A stretch of DNA of 56,263 nucleotides. It comes from RGIG1902 sp034926865. Lineage in GTDB: Bacteria; Bacillota; Clostridia; Oscillospirales; Butyricicoccaceae. The notes beneath the pieces are model-generated. The model saw nothing but the letters and a program-made list of their open reading frames with translations, was not told the DNA's origin and did no database searches. The position numbers and the translations under genes were made by a program. Below are positions 25,670 through 33,677 of this stretch, in pieces. The first letter of the stretch is position 1; every line of letters starts with the position of its first letter. The stretch covers positions 1 to 56,263 of the forward strand of contig JAYFQP010000023.1 of assembly GCA_034926865.1 (NCBI GenBank), read 5' to 3'.

Positions 25670-27547
25670 ATGAGCGTATCATCGACCTCGCGTGTTACCG
25701 GCCTGGCGTCAGGCTTAGACACCGAAAAGCTTGTTGAAGACATGCTGAGCGCCAGTAAAGCCAAAATAAATAAGGCAAAACAACAAAAAACTCTGCTTGA
25801 GTGGAAACAGGCAAGCTATAAAAGCATAACATCCGGATTAAGCTCTTTTCAAACAAAATATTTTGGCTCAAGCGGATCGCTTGTTTCCTCCTTGAAAAAA
25901 GTGTCTGCTACCTACAGCTCCGAGTATTTATCTGTTTCGCCCTCGGAAAACTCCTCTCAGGGCAAAATAGTTATTAATGATATTACAAGCCTTGCGTCTT
26001 CCGCAGTTCTTACAGGAGCCTCTTCTGTCAGCAAAGGAATAAGTATGGCTGTAAGCACGGATAATCTGGCGGAATTATCGGGGAAAAGCATCGTTGTAAC
26101 GCTTGATGGCGTCAGCAAAACACTTACTTTTTCCGACAAAACTTACTCAAGCACGGATGATGTATCTGAAGAATTGAGTTCACTCATTTCTTCAAACTTT
26201 GGTAACGGGAGAATCAGCCTTACTGTTAGCAATGACGAAATTTCCCTCGCCGCGCAAAACAGCGTATTAAGCATCCGCATACCTGATACGTCTGAAGGCA
26301 GTACCGCAGGCATACTGGATTTTAATGGCTATGCGCTGAACCGCGTCGACACAAGTGTTGCACTTACTACGGCCAATCTTGCGACCTCTGCGCTTCCTGA
26401 ATCGGGAACAGAAATCTCTTTTGAAATAAATGGGGTATCCTTCAGTTTTGATACATCAAAATCTTTAAGCGATATAATGAGCGCCGTAAATAAAAGCGAT
26501 GCCGGAGTCAAGATGACATACTCTCAACTGACTGACAGTTTTTCTCTTGTTTCAACAGAAACAGGCACCGGTTCTCAGGTAAGTATAAAGGATACCGAAG
26601 GAAACCTTATGGCATCTCTTTTTTCGGGAGCTACCTATCGCAGCGGAACGGACGCTTCTGTGAATATAACTGTCGATGATGGAGCGGCGATAACGCTTAC
26701 GCGCTCCACAAATTCATTTGAGGTAAACGGAACTGTTATCAAGCTTTTAGGCAAAGCTTCAGATAATTCTGCAGAAGATATCTCTATAAAGCTTGACTAT
26801 GATTCTCAGTCAATTGCTGCTAGTATATCAACATTTATTGACGATTACAACTCGCTTCTGTCTTCTATTACAACACTGACTTCGGAAAAAAAATATTCCG
26901 ATTACGCTCCCCTTACGGACGATGAACGAAAAGATCTATCAGAAAGCGAAATCGCACTCTGGACAGAAAAGGCCAAAAGCGGAATACTTCGCAATGATAC
27001 TTATCTCACCGCAATAGCTTCTGAGCTCCGCAGCAGTATGTACACCATAGTGGGGTCGGTTGGTTCGCTTACCAAGGTGGGAATAACCACAGGGGAATAT
27101 TCCGGAAAAGGAAAACTGTATCTCGATAAAGATAAGCTTATGGCAGCGTTGGAGAGTAACTGTGAAGAAACGCTGTCTATGTTCACGCAGGAAAGCAGTA
27201 TCTCTTATTCTCTATATGCTACAGATGCACAGAAAGAAACCAGATTTCAAGAAAATGGCGTTCTTAACAGGCTTTCAGATATACTGAGTAAAAATTTGAG
27301 CTCGGTAGGCAAAAAGGGGGCACTTATCCTCCTTGTCGGAAGTCCGGGCTCTGCGTATGATTCCAACACAGATTATGCCAAACGCATAACTGCTTTAGAT
27401 GATAAAATCAATGAGCTTGAGGACAAGCTTGACGATGAAGAAAAAAGATATTGGGCGCAGTTTACCGCAATGGAATCCGCGCTTACAAAGCTCAACTCAC
27501 AAAGCTCATATATTTCAAACCTTTTCGGAAACAGCAGCCAAAGCTGA
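25670..27547 (+). CDS. fliD: Flagellar filament capping protein FliD (HAP2)
   Basis: 625 aa. The N-terminus MSVSSTSRVTGLASGLDTEKLVEDMLSASKAKINKAKQQKTLLEWKQASYKSI is diagnostic; the C-terminal coiled coil (KRITALDDKINELEDKLDDEEKRYWAQFTAMESALTKLNSQSSYISNLF) matches FliD_C. The centre is Ser/Thr-rich and variable. The start at 25670 is chosen because AAAGGACGG lies 8 nt before it; a TTG at 25649 would put that site inside the gene. It is the first gene of the plus-strand fliD-fliS-fliT group under a sigma-28 promoter. Confidence 0.95.
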   Translation: MSVSSTSRVTGLASGLDTEKLVEDMLSASKAKINKAKQQKTLLEWKQASYKSITSGLSSFQTKYFGSSGSLVSSLKKVSATYSSEYLSVSPSENSSQGKIVINDITSLASSAVLTGASSVSKGISMAVSTDNLAELSGKSIVVTLDGVSKTLTFSDKTYSSTDDVSEELSSLISSNFGNGRISLTVSNDEISLAAQNSVLSIRIPDTSEGSTAGILDFNGYALNRVDTSVALTTANLATSALPESGTEISFEINGVSFSFDTSKSLSDIMSAVNKSDAGVKMTYSQLTDSFSLVSTETGTGSQVSIKDTEGNLMASLFSGATYRSGTDASVNITVDDGAAITLTRSTNSFEVNGTVIKLLGKASDNSAEDISIKLDYDSQSIAASISTFIDDYNSLLSSITTLTSEKKYSDYAPLTDDERKDLSESEIALWTEKAKSGILRNDTYLTAIASELRSSMYTIVGSVGSLTKVGITTGEYSGKGKLYLDKDKLMAALESNCEETLSMFTQESSISYSLYATDAQKETRFQENGVLNRLSDILSKNLSSVGKKGALILLVGSPGSAYDSNTDYAKRITALDDKINELEDKLDDEEKRYWAQFTAMESALTKLNSQSSYISNLFGNSSQS

Positions 27548-27592
27548 TCTGGTATTTAAAAATACATTTGTATCAAACTGGAGGTCCGGCTC

Positions 27593-27967
27593 GTGTATTC
27601 AAACAACTACAACAAATATATGGAACAATCAGTAAACTCTCTTACCCCGGGAGAGCAGATAACACTTTTGTTTCGTCATGCCGCGGCAAATATAGCTAAG
27701 GCAATCAAATGTATTGAAGAGGGGAAAATCTGTGATGCACACAACGCTATTGTAAAAGCTCAGAACATCTATGCCTATCTTTCAGACAGCCTTGATATGC
27801 ACTACGAAATATCAGGCAGCCTGTTTACACTTTACGAATATATTCAGGATCTTCTTGTAGAAGCTAACCTCAAAAAGGATGCATCTGCCCTTCAGCATGC
27901 CCTTTTAATGACACGTGAGTTTTGCGAAACATGGGAGAAAGCTGAAATAGTAACCCGTACTTTATAA
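27593..27967 (+). CDS. fliS: Flagellin export chaperone FliS
   Basis: 124 aa helical protein starting with GTG; GGAGG lies 8 nt upstream. YNKYMEQSVNSLTPGEQITLLFRHAAANIAKAIKCIEEGKICDAHNAIVKAQNIYAYLSDSLDMHYEISGSLFTLYEYIQDLLVEANLKKDASAL matches the FliS pattern (Tyr-rich N-terminus, LYDGAL-like segment replaced by LFRHAA). It binds the C-terminal D0 of flagellin and prevents premature polymerisation. It follows fliD. Confidence 0.94.
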   Translation: MYSNNYNKYMEQSVNSLTPGEQITLLFRHAAANIAKAIKCIEEGKICDAHNAIVKAQNIYAYLSDSLDMHYEISGSLFTLYEYIQDLLVEANLKKDASALQHALLMTREFCETWEKAEIVTRTL

Positions 27968-27983
27968 TTAAGGAGGCATTGAT

Positions 27984-28364
27984 ATGTGCGATAATACTGC
28001 TGTGGAATATCAGTGCGACCTGCTTCGCTCATTTTCTTCACTTTGTGCTCACGCTATTTCCTGCATAGAGAAGGAAGATATAGAAGGCTTTAATAAAGAT
28101 TTGGAGCAGCGTCAGGCTATACTCGACCAGTTTTCAGCCGCCGATCGGCCACCGATGGAACTCAGCAAGCAGTATTCCGAAATTACGCGGCTTTTGGACA
28201 CATGCGTTGCAATGGATGCAAGGCTTAACTCAGCCGCCAAGTCGTATCGTCAACTTTTGCTCAAGCGTATGGATGATACCAGGTCAAAAAGAAAAATAAA
28301 CAGCGCATATCTTTCTGCCTACTCTCAAAACAAGGGTAAAATGATTGGGAAAATTTCCGGATAA
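27984..28364 (+). CDS. fliT: FliT-like flagellar chaperone
   Basis: 126 aa, all-helical and charged, with no membrane segment. It is placed directly after fliS (16 bases, AGGAGG before the ATG), where FliT, the FliD chaperone, normally sits. The segment ERQAILDQF (as EQRQAILDQF) resembles the FliT helical core. FliT proteins are weakly conserved, so the identity rests mainly on position and composition. Confidence 0.68.
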   Translation: MCDNTAVEYQCDLLRSFSSLCAHAISCIEKEDIEGFNKDLEQRQAILDQFSAADRPPMELSKQYSEITRLLDTCVAMDARLNSAAKSYRQLLLKRMDDTRSKRKINSAYLSAYSQNKGKMIGKISG

Positions 28365-28668
28365 TTCTACTGTACGATTTTTTAACTGGATGGTTTATCA
28401 CAAACTTAGTTTATATACCTTACGATATTTTTAGAAAAGTATAAGTATTTTAACATATGTCAGGAACATGCTGTAATAGCTAATCTTAGAATATATATTA
28501 ATATGCTTATTAATTTATTATATGAACCAGCGAAATATAAATATATAATTTTTAGCTTACTGAAACTGACCAGTATCAAAGGTGATGGACCTTAAAACGA
28601 ACGCTCATGCAATTTACGGCTTAGAAGGTTTCCTCACTAAACGAACTCATTTATAAGGAGGAGTCAGG
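28365..28668 (+). other. AT-rich intergenic region before flbD-motAB
   Basis: About 300 bp without a gene. I see no intrinsic terminator after fliT, no convincing sigma-28 site and no sigma-A pair with good spacing, although TATAAT-like sequences are frequent. It ends with a strong AAGGAGG before flbD. A promoter for flbD-motA-motB is likely here but I cannot place it. Confidence 0.4.
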
Positions 28669-28890
28669 ATGATAATGGTGACACATCTGAACGGTGAAAA
28701 GTTTCTTTTGAACTGCGATCTGATTGAATTTATTGAGGTAGTTGGTGGGCCTGTAATAAGCTTTGTATCAGGTAAAAAGATTAGGGTTCTGGAATCTCCT
28801 GAGCAAATTGTTCGCTTAATAACTCAGTATAAACGAAGCATCTATTTGGCAGATCCTGTCTTAGTAAAAAATAATACGCAGGATCTCTAA
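28669..28890 (+). CDS. flbD: Flagellar protein FlbD / SwrD
   Basis: 73 aa. MVTHLNGEKFLLNCDLIEFIEVVGGPVISFVSGKKIRVLESPEQIVRLITQYKRSIY follows the small FlbD family pattern (xVTxLNGxxxxxNxxxIExIExxPDTxIxLxxGKKxxVxE). In B. subtilis SwrD raises motor torque for swarming. Here it is next to motA and motB instead of between flgE and fliM, consistent with a role in stator function. AAGGAGG is 7 nt before the ATG. Confidence 0.9.
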   Translation: MIMVTHLNGEKFLLNCDLIEFIEVVGGPVISFVSGKKIRVLESPEQIVRLITQYKRSIYLADPVLVKNNTQDL

Positions 28891-28919
28891 ACCTGCAGCC
28901 GATCCTGGAGGTTAATAAA

Positions 28920-29783
28920 ATGGCTAAAAAAACAAAAAAATCACCATCTTTAACGGCAATAATTGGGTTTATACTTGGGGTTGGCTGCGTCGTGATTGGC
29001 ATTTTCGGCGCCGGCAACGCAAATACTTTTATTAACGCGGCAGCCATCTTCATCACCATAGGAGGAACGACAGGCGTAGTCATCATTTCATTTCCAGCTA
29101 AGAGGCTCAAGACTCTTGGTTCTGTACTAAAAAAAGTGTTCACTCACGAAAAATGTGATTCTCTGAAGGACATAGATACACTTGTAGCGCTCAGTCAGGT
29201 TTCCCGTCAAAAGGGGTTACTGGCGCTTGAAACAGCTGTAAATGATTATACTGATGATGATTTTATGATAAAAGGCGTTCTCCTTTTGGTAGACGGAGCA
29301 GATCGCGACGCTCTGCGATCATCACTGATGACAGAGCTTTATTTTATGCAGCAGCGCCATAAAAAAGGTTATGGCATGCTGGATATGATCTCGGCGACCT
29401 CTCCCTCCCTTGGTCTTCTTGGAACTTATATCGGGCTTATTCCTATGCTCGTTAACCTTCAAGACCCCTCATCCATCGGCCCAAAAATGGCGGTTCAACT
29501 TGTTACTTCATTTTACGGGGCATTTCTTGCTTTTATTATATTTACTCCGTTCTCGAAAAGGCTCAAAACACTCAGCGCAGAGGAAGTCACCCGAAAAGAA
29601 CTTATAATAGAGGGCCTCACAGGTATACAGGAGGGCAAGAACCCTCGTGTTCTAAGAGAAGAACTGATGACTTACATATCTAGAAAAGAAGCAAAGGGCG
29701 TAAGTAAGAGAAAGAACTTTGAAGATGAAGGCAAACCGGAAATGAAGAAGGTGGTTAATTATGGGAACCGAAAGGCGGTTTGA
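28920..29783 (+). CDS. motA: Flagellar motor stator protein MotA
   Basis: 287 aa proton or sodium channel component. Transmembrane helices lie near residues 13-30, 35-55, about 165-185 and 198-218. The motif MLDMISATSPSLGLLGTYIGLIPMLVNLQDPSSIGPKMAVQLVTSFYGAFLAFIIFTPFSKRLK covers TM3-TM4 of the MotA/ExbB family; the cytoplasmic loop between TM2 and TM3 is about 110 residues, as needed for FliG contact. It overlaps motB by 23 bases. Confidence 0.94.
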   Translation: MAKKTKKSPSLTAIIGFILGVGCVVIGIFGAGNANTFINAAAIFITIGGTTGVVIISFPAKRLKTLGSVLKKVFTHEKCDSLKDIDTLVALSQVSRQKGLLALETAVNDYTDDDFMIKGVLLLVDGADRDALRSSLMTELYFMQQRHKKGYGMLDMISATSPSLGLLGTYIGLIPMLVNLQDPSSIGPKMAVQLVTSFYGAFLAFIIFTPFSKRLKTLSAEEVTRKELIIEGLTGIQEGKNPRVLREELMTYISRKEAKGVSKRKNFEDEGKPEMKKVVNYGNRKAV

Positions 29784-30531
29784 TGATTCCGACGAAGGCG
29801 CAGCAGCAGATTGGCTTACCAGTCAGAGTGATCTTATGACCAACCTGCTTGCTATTTTTGCTATGTTGTTCGCATTGTCTTTACTGACTCAGGCAACAGA
29901 GTCATCAGCTAATGCTGCCAATGCCTCGGCCGGAGATAATGAAAGCAAAAATGGACAAAGCAGTGAGATTGTTTCAACCGAGGCCCCCGATTCAGCTGTA
30001 AGCGATCTTATTGATACAGGTGACGGAGCTCAGCTCGGCGGATATACTGATGCCGTGGATGACCAGTTTGATAAGATTTTTCTGACTATAAAAGAGAAAA
30101 TTGATCAAAGCGGTTATTCTGACTCGATCATTCTTGAAAAAAGTACAGAATACATTAAGTTCCGCTTTAATGACAGTGTTCTGTTCTACCCAGACAGCCC
30201 AACTATGCGAGAAACTAGCTTTGATATCCTTAAATATATGGGTGACCTTCTCTACAGCATTGATGATCTTATTATGTCCATAGAGATCGGAGGCCACACC
30301 GCCACCACTGGTGAAAAGACATCAAGCTTCTTCTCTTGGGAGCTCTCGTCAGACAGGGCAATAGCTGTTTTAAAGTTCTTTGTAAACAATTGCTCAATGC
30401 CCGAATCCAAGATGGTTGTATCAGGCTATTCAAGATATCAGCCGGTAGCAAGTAACGATACTGAAGCGAGCCGGGCACAGAACAGACGCGTCGAAGTTAA
30501 AATAACTCGTGTCGGAAAAAAAACTGACTAA
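29761..30531 (+). CDS. motB: Flagellar motor stator protein MotB
   Basis: 256 aa. A single N-terminal transmembrane helix (LLAIFAMLFALSLL) is preceded by the ion-binding Asp at residue 24 (SDLMTNLL). A disordered linker leads to an OmpA-like peptidoglycan-binding domain (about residues 130-255) with IEIGGHTATTG, LSSDRAIAVLKFF and SRAQNRRVEVKI. It forms the stator with MotA and anchors it to the wall. Confidence 0.95.
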   Translation: MGTERRFDDSDEGAAADWLTSQSDLMTNLLAIFAMLFALSLLTQATESSANAANASAGDNESKNGQSSEIVSTEAPDSAVSDLIDTGDGAQLGGYTDAVDDQFDKIFLTIKEKIDQSGYSDSIILEKSTEYIKFRFNDSVLFYPDSPTMRETSFDILKYMGDLLYSIDDLIMSIEIGGHTATTGEKTSSFFSWELSSDRAIAVLKFFVNNCSMPESKMVVSGYSRYQPVASNDTEASRAQNRRVEVKITRVGKKTD

Positions 30532-30538
30532 AGGTAAA

Positions 30539-30574
30539 ATACAAATGCCGCAGAAATATCTGCGGCATTTGTAT
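30539..30574 (+). terminator. Terminator after motB
   Basis: Perfect 16-bp stem (ATACAAATGCCGCAGA / TCTGCGGCATTTGTAT) with an AATA loop, 8 bases after the motB stop. The following GTCTTTGT is only weakly U-rich. Confidence 0.7.
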
Positions 30575-30589
30575 GTCTTTGTAACAATA

Positions 30590-31073
30590 TATTGGGAACT
30601 CATGCGAAAACTGTTTTTTATTTCAGTAATGGTTTCTGTTCGTTTTTTCCGTGCTCGTTCGGATTCCTTAACAAGATAGTCCCAAAAAGCAGCAGTCATA
30701 TTGGGTTCATTAAAGGCAAACAATATATGCTATGAATCCATTTTGGACATCAATACTCCAATACCGTCTTTGGCATAGAGCATCAGAGCTGATATGTTTT
30801 CGCTCTTGCTAAGAAACACATTATAGTTCTTATGCTTTTCCATCAAATAAAGAATGCTTTCCAAATGAAGACGATATTCTTCCTTTGTGTAATAAAGCTT
30901 GGGGACACAAATGGGATCTGCTAATGGACATGCAATTGTATCCGCTGTAATCGTTTCTTCATCAGGAAGGCATATCAGCTCTGTAAAAGAACAATTTGAT
31001 ATGCATGTTTCAAAGGCGTCTTTCCGGAAAAACAAAGCTCATTAAATAATGAACCAGATGTTCTGCCCGACAT
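30590..31073 (-). pseudogene. Degraded gene, possibly C-terminal part of a transcriptional regulator
   Basis: Reading the minus strand, an ATG at 31073 opens MSGRTSGSLFNELCFSGK. The frame then shifts near 31036 into a 101-codon stretch containing YYTKEEYRLHLESILYLMEKH, KNYNVFLSKSENISALML and KDGIGVLMSKMDS. An in-frame TAG at 30732-30730 interrupts it, and the same frame continues with HILFAFNEPNMTAAFWDYLVKESERARKKRTE to about 30590. One frameshift and one stop inside otherwise protein-like sequence indicate decay. The C-terminal part reminds me of an uncharacterised effector region found in some Firmicute helix-turn-helix regulators, but no DNA-binding domain remains; function unknown. Confidence 0.45.
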
Positions 31074-31090
31074 TGAAACTTGTATTACGC

Positions 31091-31122
31091 AAAAAAGGCC
31101 CGCCTTTTAGGCGAGTCTTTTT
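31091..31122. terminator. Bidirectional terminator
   Basis: AAAAAAGGCCCGCC-TTTTA-GGCGAGTCTTTTTT: a short GC stem with one mismatch, flanked by A6 and T6, so it can work in both directions. It mainly serves the polyamine/lysC operon arriving from the right. Confidence 0.75.
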
Positions 31123-31167
31123 TATCACCAAAGTAAATACTGCTCATTACCTATTTTCATAGTCATC

Positions 31168-32478
31168 TCAGCTTTTAAACTGCTCATGAAGACAACGGAT
31201 GGCTTCTTCCATTTTGTTTTCAGCAACGCAGACCCAGGTGCTTAACTCCCCACTGCCCTGATTAATCACAGCTATAGGTATATCTCTTTTTTTCATCGCT
31301 TCATAAATATTGTTAACAGTCGCCCTATTATGAACAATGCCGTATCCCACTAAAACTATATGAGCAAACCCGTGCTGAACGGTCAAAGAATACGGGATAC
31401 CCAATTTTGAGATTTCACGCTTAAGAACGTCCTGCACCTCTTCAAACTTTAGTGTGTTCACCATCAGGCAGATGGTGCTTGCGCTGAGCGGAAGATACTG
31501 AAAATGCAGCCCTGAGATTTGAACTGCCTGAAGCATACCCTGAGCAAAGGCCTGAGAATATCCGTCAACCTCCTTCTCTGCAAAAAGAAGGCTGAAACCT
31601 TTCTTGCCGGCCACTCCTGCGAAAATTGAAAAGTTTTCCCTGTTTACGGCTGTGCAGGTGATCATTGTGCCGGGGTGATCCGGCATATTTGTATTGCGTA
31701 CATTTGTAGGAATGCCGGCTCGGCTTACGGGGAAAACGCTGTCTTCATGCAAAACGGTAGCGCCGGCACAGCTTAACTCATGCATCTCATGATAAGTAAT
31801 ATGTCTTATAGGGCTGGGATCATGAACTATGCGTGGGTCAGCCATCAGGAAGCCCGAAACATCTGTCCAGTTTTCATACAGTTCCGCTTGTGCGGCGCGG
31901 GCCGCAAGCGCGCCGGTAATATCGCTGCCCCCTCGGGAAAACACGCGTATTTGCCCATCAGGGCTGCTGCCATAAAAGCCGGGGATAACTGCATCAGGCA
32001 TACTTTTTAATCTCTCATGAAGCAAAAGATTGGTTCTTTCTGAATCCAAAATACCTTTGATATCAAACAAGATTACTTCTGCCGCATCAATGAAATGGAA
32101 TCCCAGATAATCAGCCAACAGCAAGCCGTTAAGGTATTCCCCCCGGCTGGCGCAATAATCAGCCGAAGTTCCTTCAGAAATCTTTCTCCGTATTTCATCA
32201 AGATACGGCACCATATCTATAGAAAGATGCAAATCACGGGCGATTTCAAGATAACGCCCGCAAATTGTCTCAAATGTATTCTCATATGGCTCTCCTGCCT
32301 GATGTTCACGGTGACACCGATAAAGCAGGTCAGTTACCTTGTCGTCATCTTCAAATCGTTTCCCTGGGGCGCTGGGAACGATAATCTGCCTTCGGCTGTC
32401 ATTTTCAATAATAGCCTTAACCTTTCGAAATTGTGTTGCGTCCGCCAATGAGCTTCCGCCAAATTTTGCTACAATCAT
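31168..32478 (-). CDS. lysC: Aspartate kinase
   Basis: 436 aa. It phosphorylates aspartate, the first step towards aspartate semialdehyde. It starts MIVAKFGGSSLADATQFRKVK (the KFGGSS nucleotide-binding motif), contains FSRGGSDITGALAARAAQAELYENWTDVSG (substrate/ATP site) and DPRIVHDPSPIRHITYHEMHELSCAGATVLHEDSVFPVSRAGIP. It ends in two ACT-like regulatory domains (from about residue 290). AGAGGG precedes the ATG. As last gene of the polyamine operon it probably supplies aspartate semialdehyde for carboxynorspermidine/carboxyspermidine formation rather than only for lysine. Confidence 0.93.
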   Translation of the reverse strand: MIVAKFGGSSLADATQFRKVKAIIENDSRRQIIVPSAPGKRFEDDDKVTDLLYRCHREHQAGEPYENTFETICGRYLEIARDLHLSIDMVPYLDEIRRKISEGTSADYCASRGEYLNGLLLADYLGFHFIDAAEVILFDIKGILDSERTNLLLHERLKSMPDAVIPGFYGSSPDGQIRVFSRGGSDITGALAARAAQAELYENWTDVSGFLMADPRIVHDPSPIRHITYHEMHELSCAGATVLHEDSVFPVSRAGIPTNVRNTNMPDHPGTMITCTAVNRENFSIFAGVAGKKGFSLLFAEKEVDGYSQAFAQGMLQAVQISGLHFQYLPLSASTICLMVNTLKFEEVQDVLKREISKLGIPYSLTVQHGFAHIVLVGYGIVHNRATVNNIYEAMKKRDIPIAVINQGSGELSTWVCVAENKMEEAIRCLHEQFKS

Positions 32479-32500
32479 CTTGCCCTCTGTCTCACAATTT

Positions 32501-32531
32501 GGCAGGATGGTTACTTAGAAACCATCCTGCC
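32501..32531 (-). other. Intercistronic hairpin between nspC and lysC
   Basis: GGCAGGATGGTT / AACCATCCTGCC, a perfect 12-bp stem with a 7-nt loop in the 68-bp gap. No U-run follows on the minus strand, so it is more likely an RNA stability or processing element, or a weak attenuator that lowers lysC relative to the upstream genes. Confidence 0.6.
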
Positions 32532-32546
32532 TGTGTTTATTACTTG

Positions 32547-33677
32547 TTAAGAAAGTCTGGCCTTAAAATCTTCATATCCGAACCGCCGAACAAGCTTGAT
32601 ACTGCCGTCGGTTTTTTGCAGCGCAATCGCAGGCAGACACATGCCATTAAAAGTGTTATTTTTAACCATAGAGTAGATTGCCATATCCTCAAAGACGAGC
32701 TTATCCCCTGCCTTTAAAGGCCGATCAAAAGAGTAATCTCCCATCACATCACCTGCAAGGCAGGTCGAGCCAGCAAGCCGATAGGTAAAACCCTTTTCTT
32801 TTGGCAGCCCGCTTTGACGAAGCGGAGCGCGATAAGGCATTTGTATCACATCCGGCATATGACAGGCGGCGGAAGCGTCCAGCAAAGCGATATCGATATC
32901 ATTATGAACGATATCAAGAACAGAGGCGACAAGGTAGCCTGCATAATAGGCTATCGCCTCGCCGGGCTCGAGATAAACCTCTACCCCATATTTCTCCTTG
33001 AAGCGCCTAATGCAGTCAATCAATGCCTTACGGTCATAATCTTGTCTGGTTATATGATGACCTCCGCCAAAGTTAACCCATTTCATTTTAGGGATAAACT
33101 CGCCAAACTTTTCCTCAACCGCCTTAAGAGTCTCGATAAGCGCATCGCTGTTCTGCTCGCAAAGTGTATGAAAATGAAGGCCCTCTATGCCCTCAAGCAA
33201 ATCGGGATAAAAATTTTGGCGGGTAACACCGAGACGGGACCCCTCTGAGCATGGGTCATAGATGCCATGCTCCTGAGTGGAATGCTGAGGATTAATGCGG
33301 ATGCCGCAGCTTTTTCCTGCGCTGAGAGCCTTATGACGATATTTCTCCCACTGAGAAAAGGAATTAAATGAGATATGGTCACATATTTTAAGGATCTCAT
33401 CGATCTCACTTTCCATGTAAGCAGCTGAAAAAATATGGTTCTCCTTGCCCATCTCCTCATAGCCAAGCTTTGCTTCAAACAATCCGCTGGCGGTTGTTCC
33501 AGCCAAATACTGCCCGATCAGAGGATAAACTGCGAACATAGAAAAAGCTTTCTGCGCTAAGAGTATCTTGCATCCTGCTTTTTCGGCAACGTCCGCCAAA
33601 ATGGACAAATTCTCCGTAAGACGCTGTTCGTCGACAACATAACAAGGTGTTTCCACCGATAAAAGACCCCCGTCCAT
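32547..33677 (-). CDS. nspC: Carboxynorspermidine / carboxyspermidine decarboxylase
   Basis: 376 aa PLP-dependent fold III decarboxylase of the alanine-racemase type. The PLP lysine lies in KILLAQKAFSMF near residue 40. Family motifs are SVETPCYVVDE at the N-terminus, GIRINPQHSTQEHGIYDPCSEGSRLGV, NFGGGHHITRQDY, YLEPGEAIAY and the catalytic-Cys region GSTCLAGDVMGDY. It removes the carboxyl group from carboxy(nor)spermidine to give (nor)spermidine. The ATG at 33677 overlaps the stop of the upstream synthase (TGATG), showing coupling of the two steps. Confidence 0.93.
   Translation of the reverse strand: MDGGLLSVETPCYVVDEQRLTENLSILADVAEKAGCKILLAQKAFSMFAVYPLIGQYLAGTTASGLFEAKLGYEEMGKENHIFSAAYMESEIDEILKICDHISFNSFSQWEKYRHKALSAGKSCGIRINPQHSTQEHGIYDPCSEGSRLGVTRQNFYPDLLEGIEGLHFHTLCEQNSDALIETLKAVEEKFGEFIPKMKWVNFGGGHHITRQDYDRKALIDCIRRFKEKYGVEVYLEPGEAIAYYAGYLVASVLDIVHNDIDIALLDASAACHMPDVIQMPYRAPLRQSGLPKEKGFTYRLAGSTCLAGDVMGDYSFDRPLKAGDKLVFEDMAIYSMVKNNTFNGMCLPAIALQKTDGSIKLVRRFGYEDFKARLS

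Noticed and set aside
32547..33677. Diaminopimelate decarboxylase (lysA) as identity for the PLP enzyme next to lysC
   Set aside because: The motifs SVETPCYVVDE, the GSTCLAGD region and a dedicated synthase partner with TGATG coupling fit carboxynorspermidine decarboxylase, a shorter sister family.
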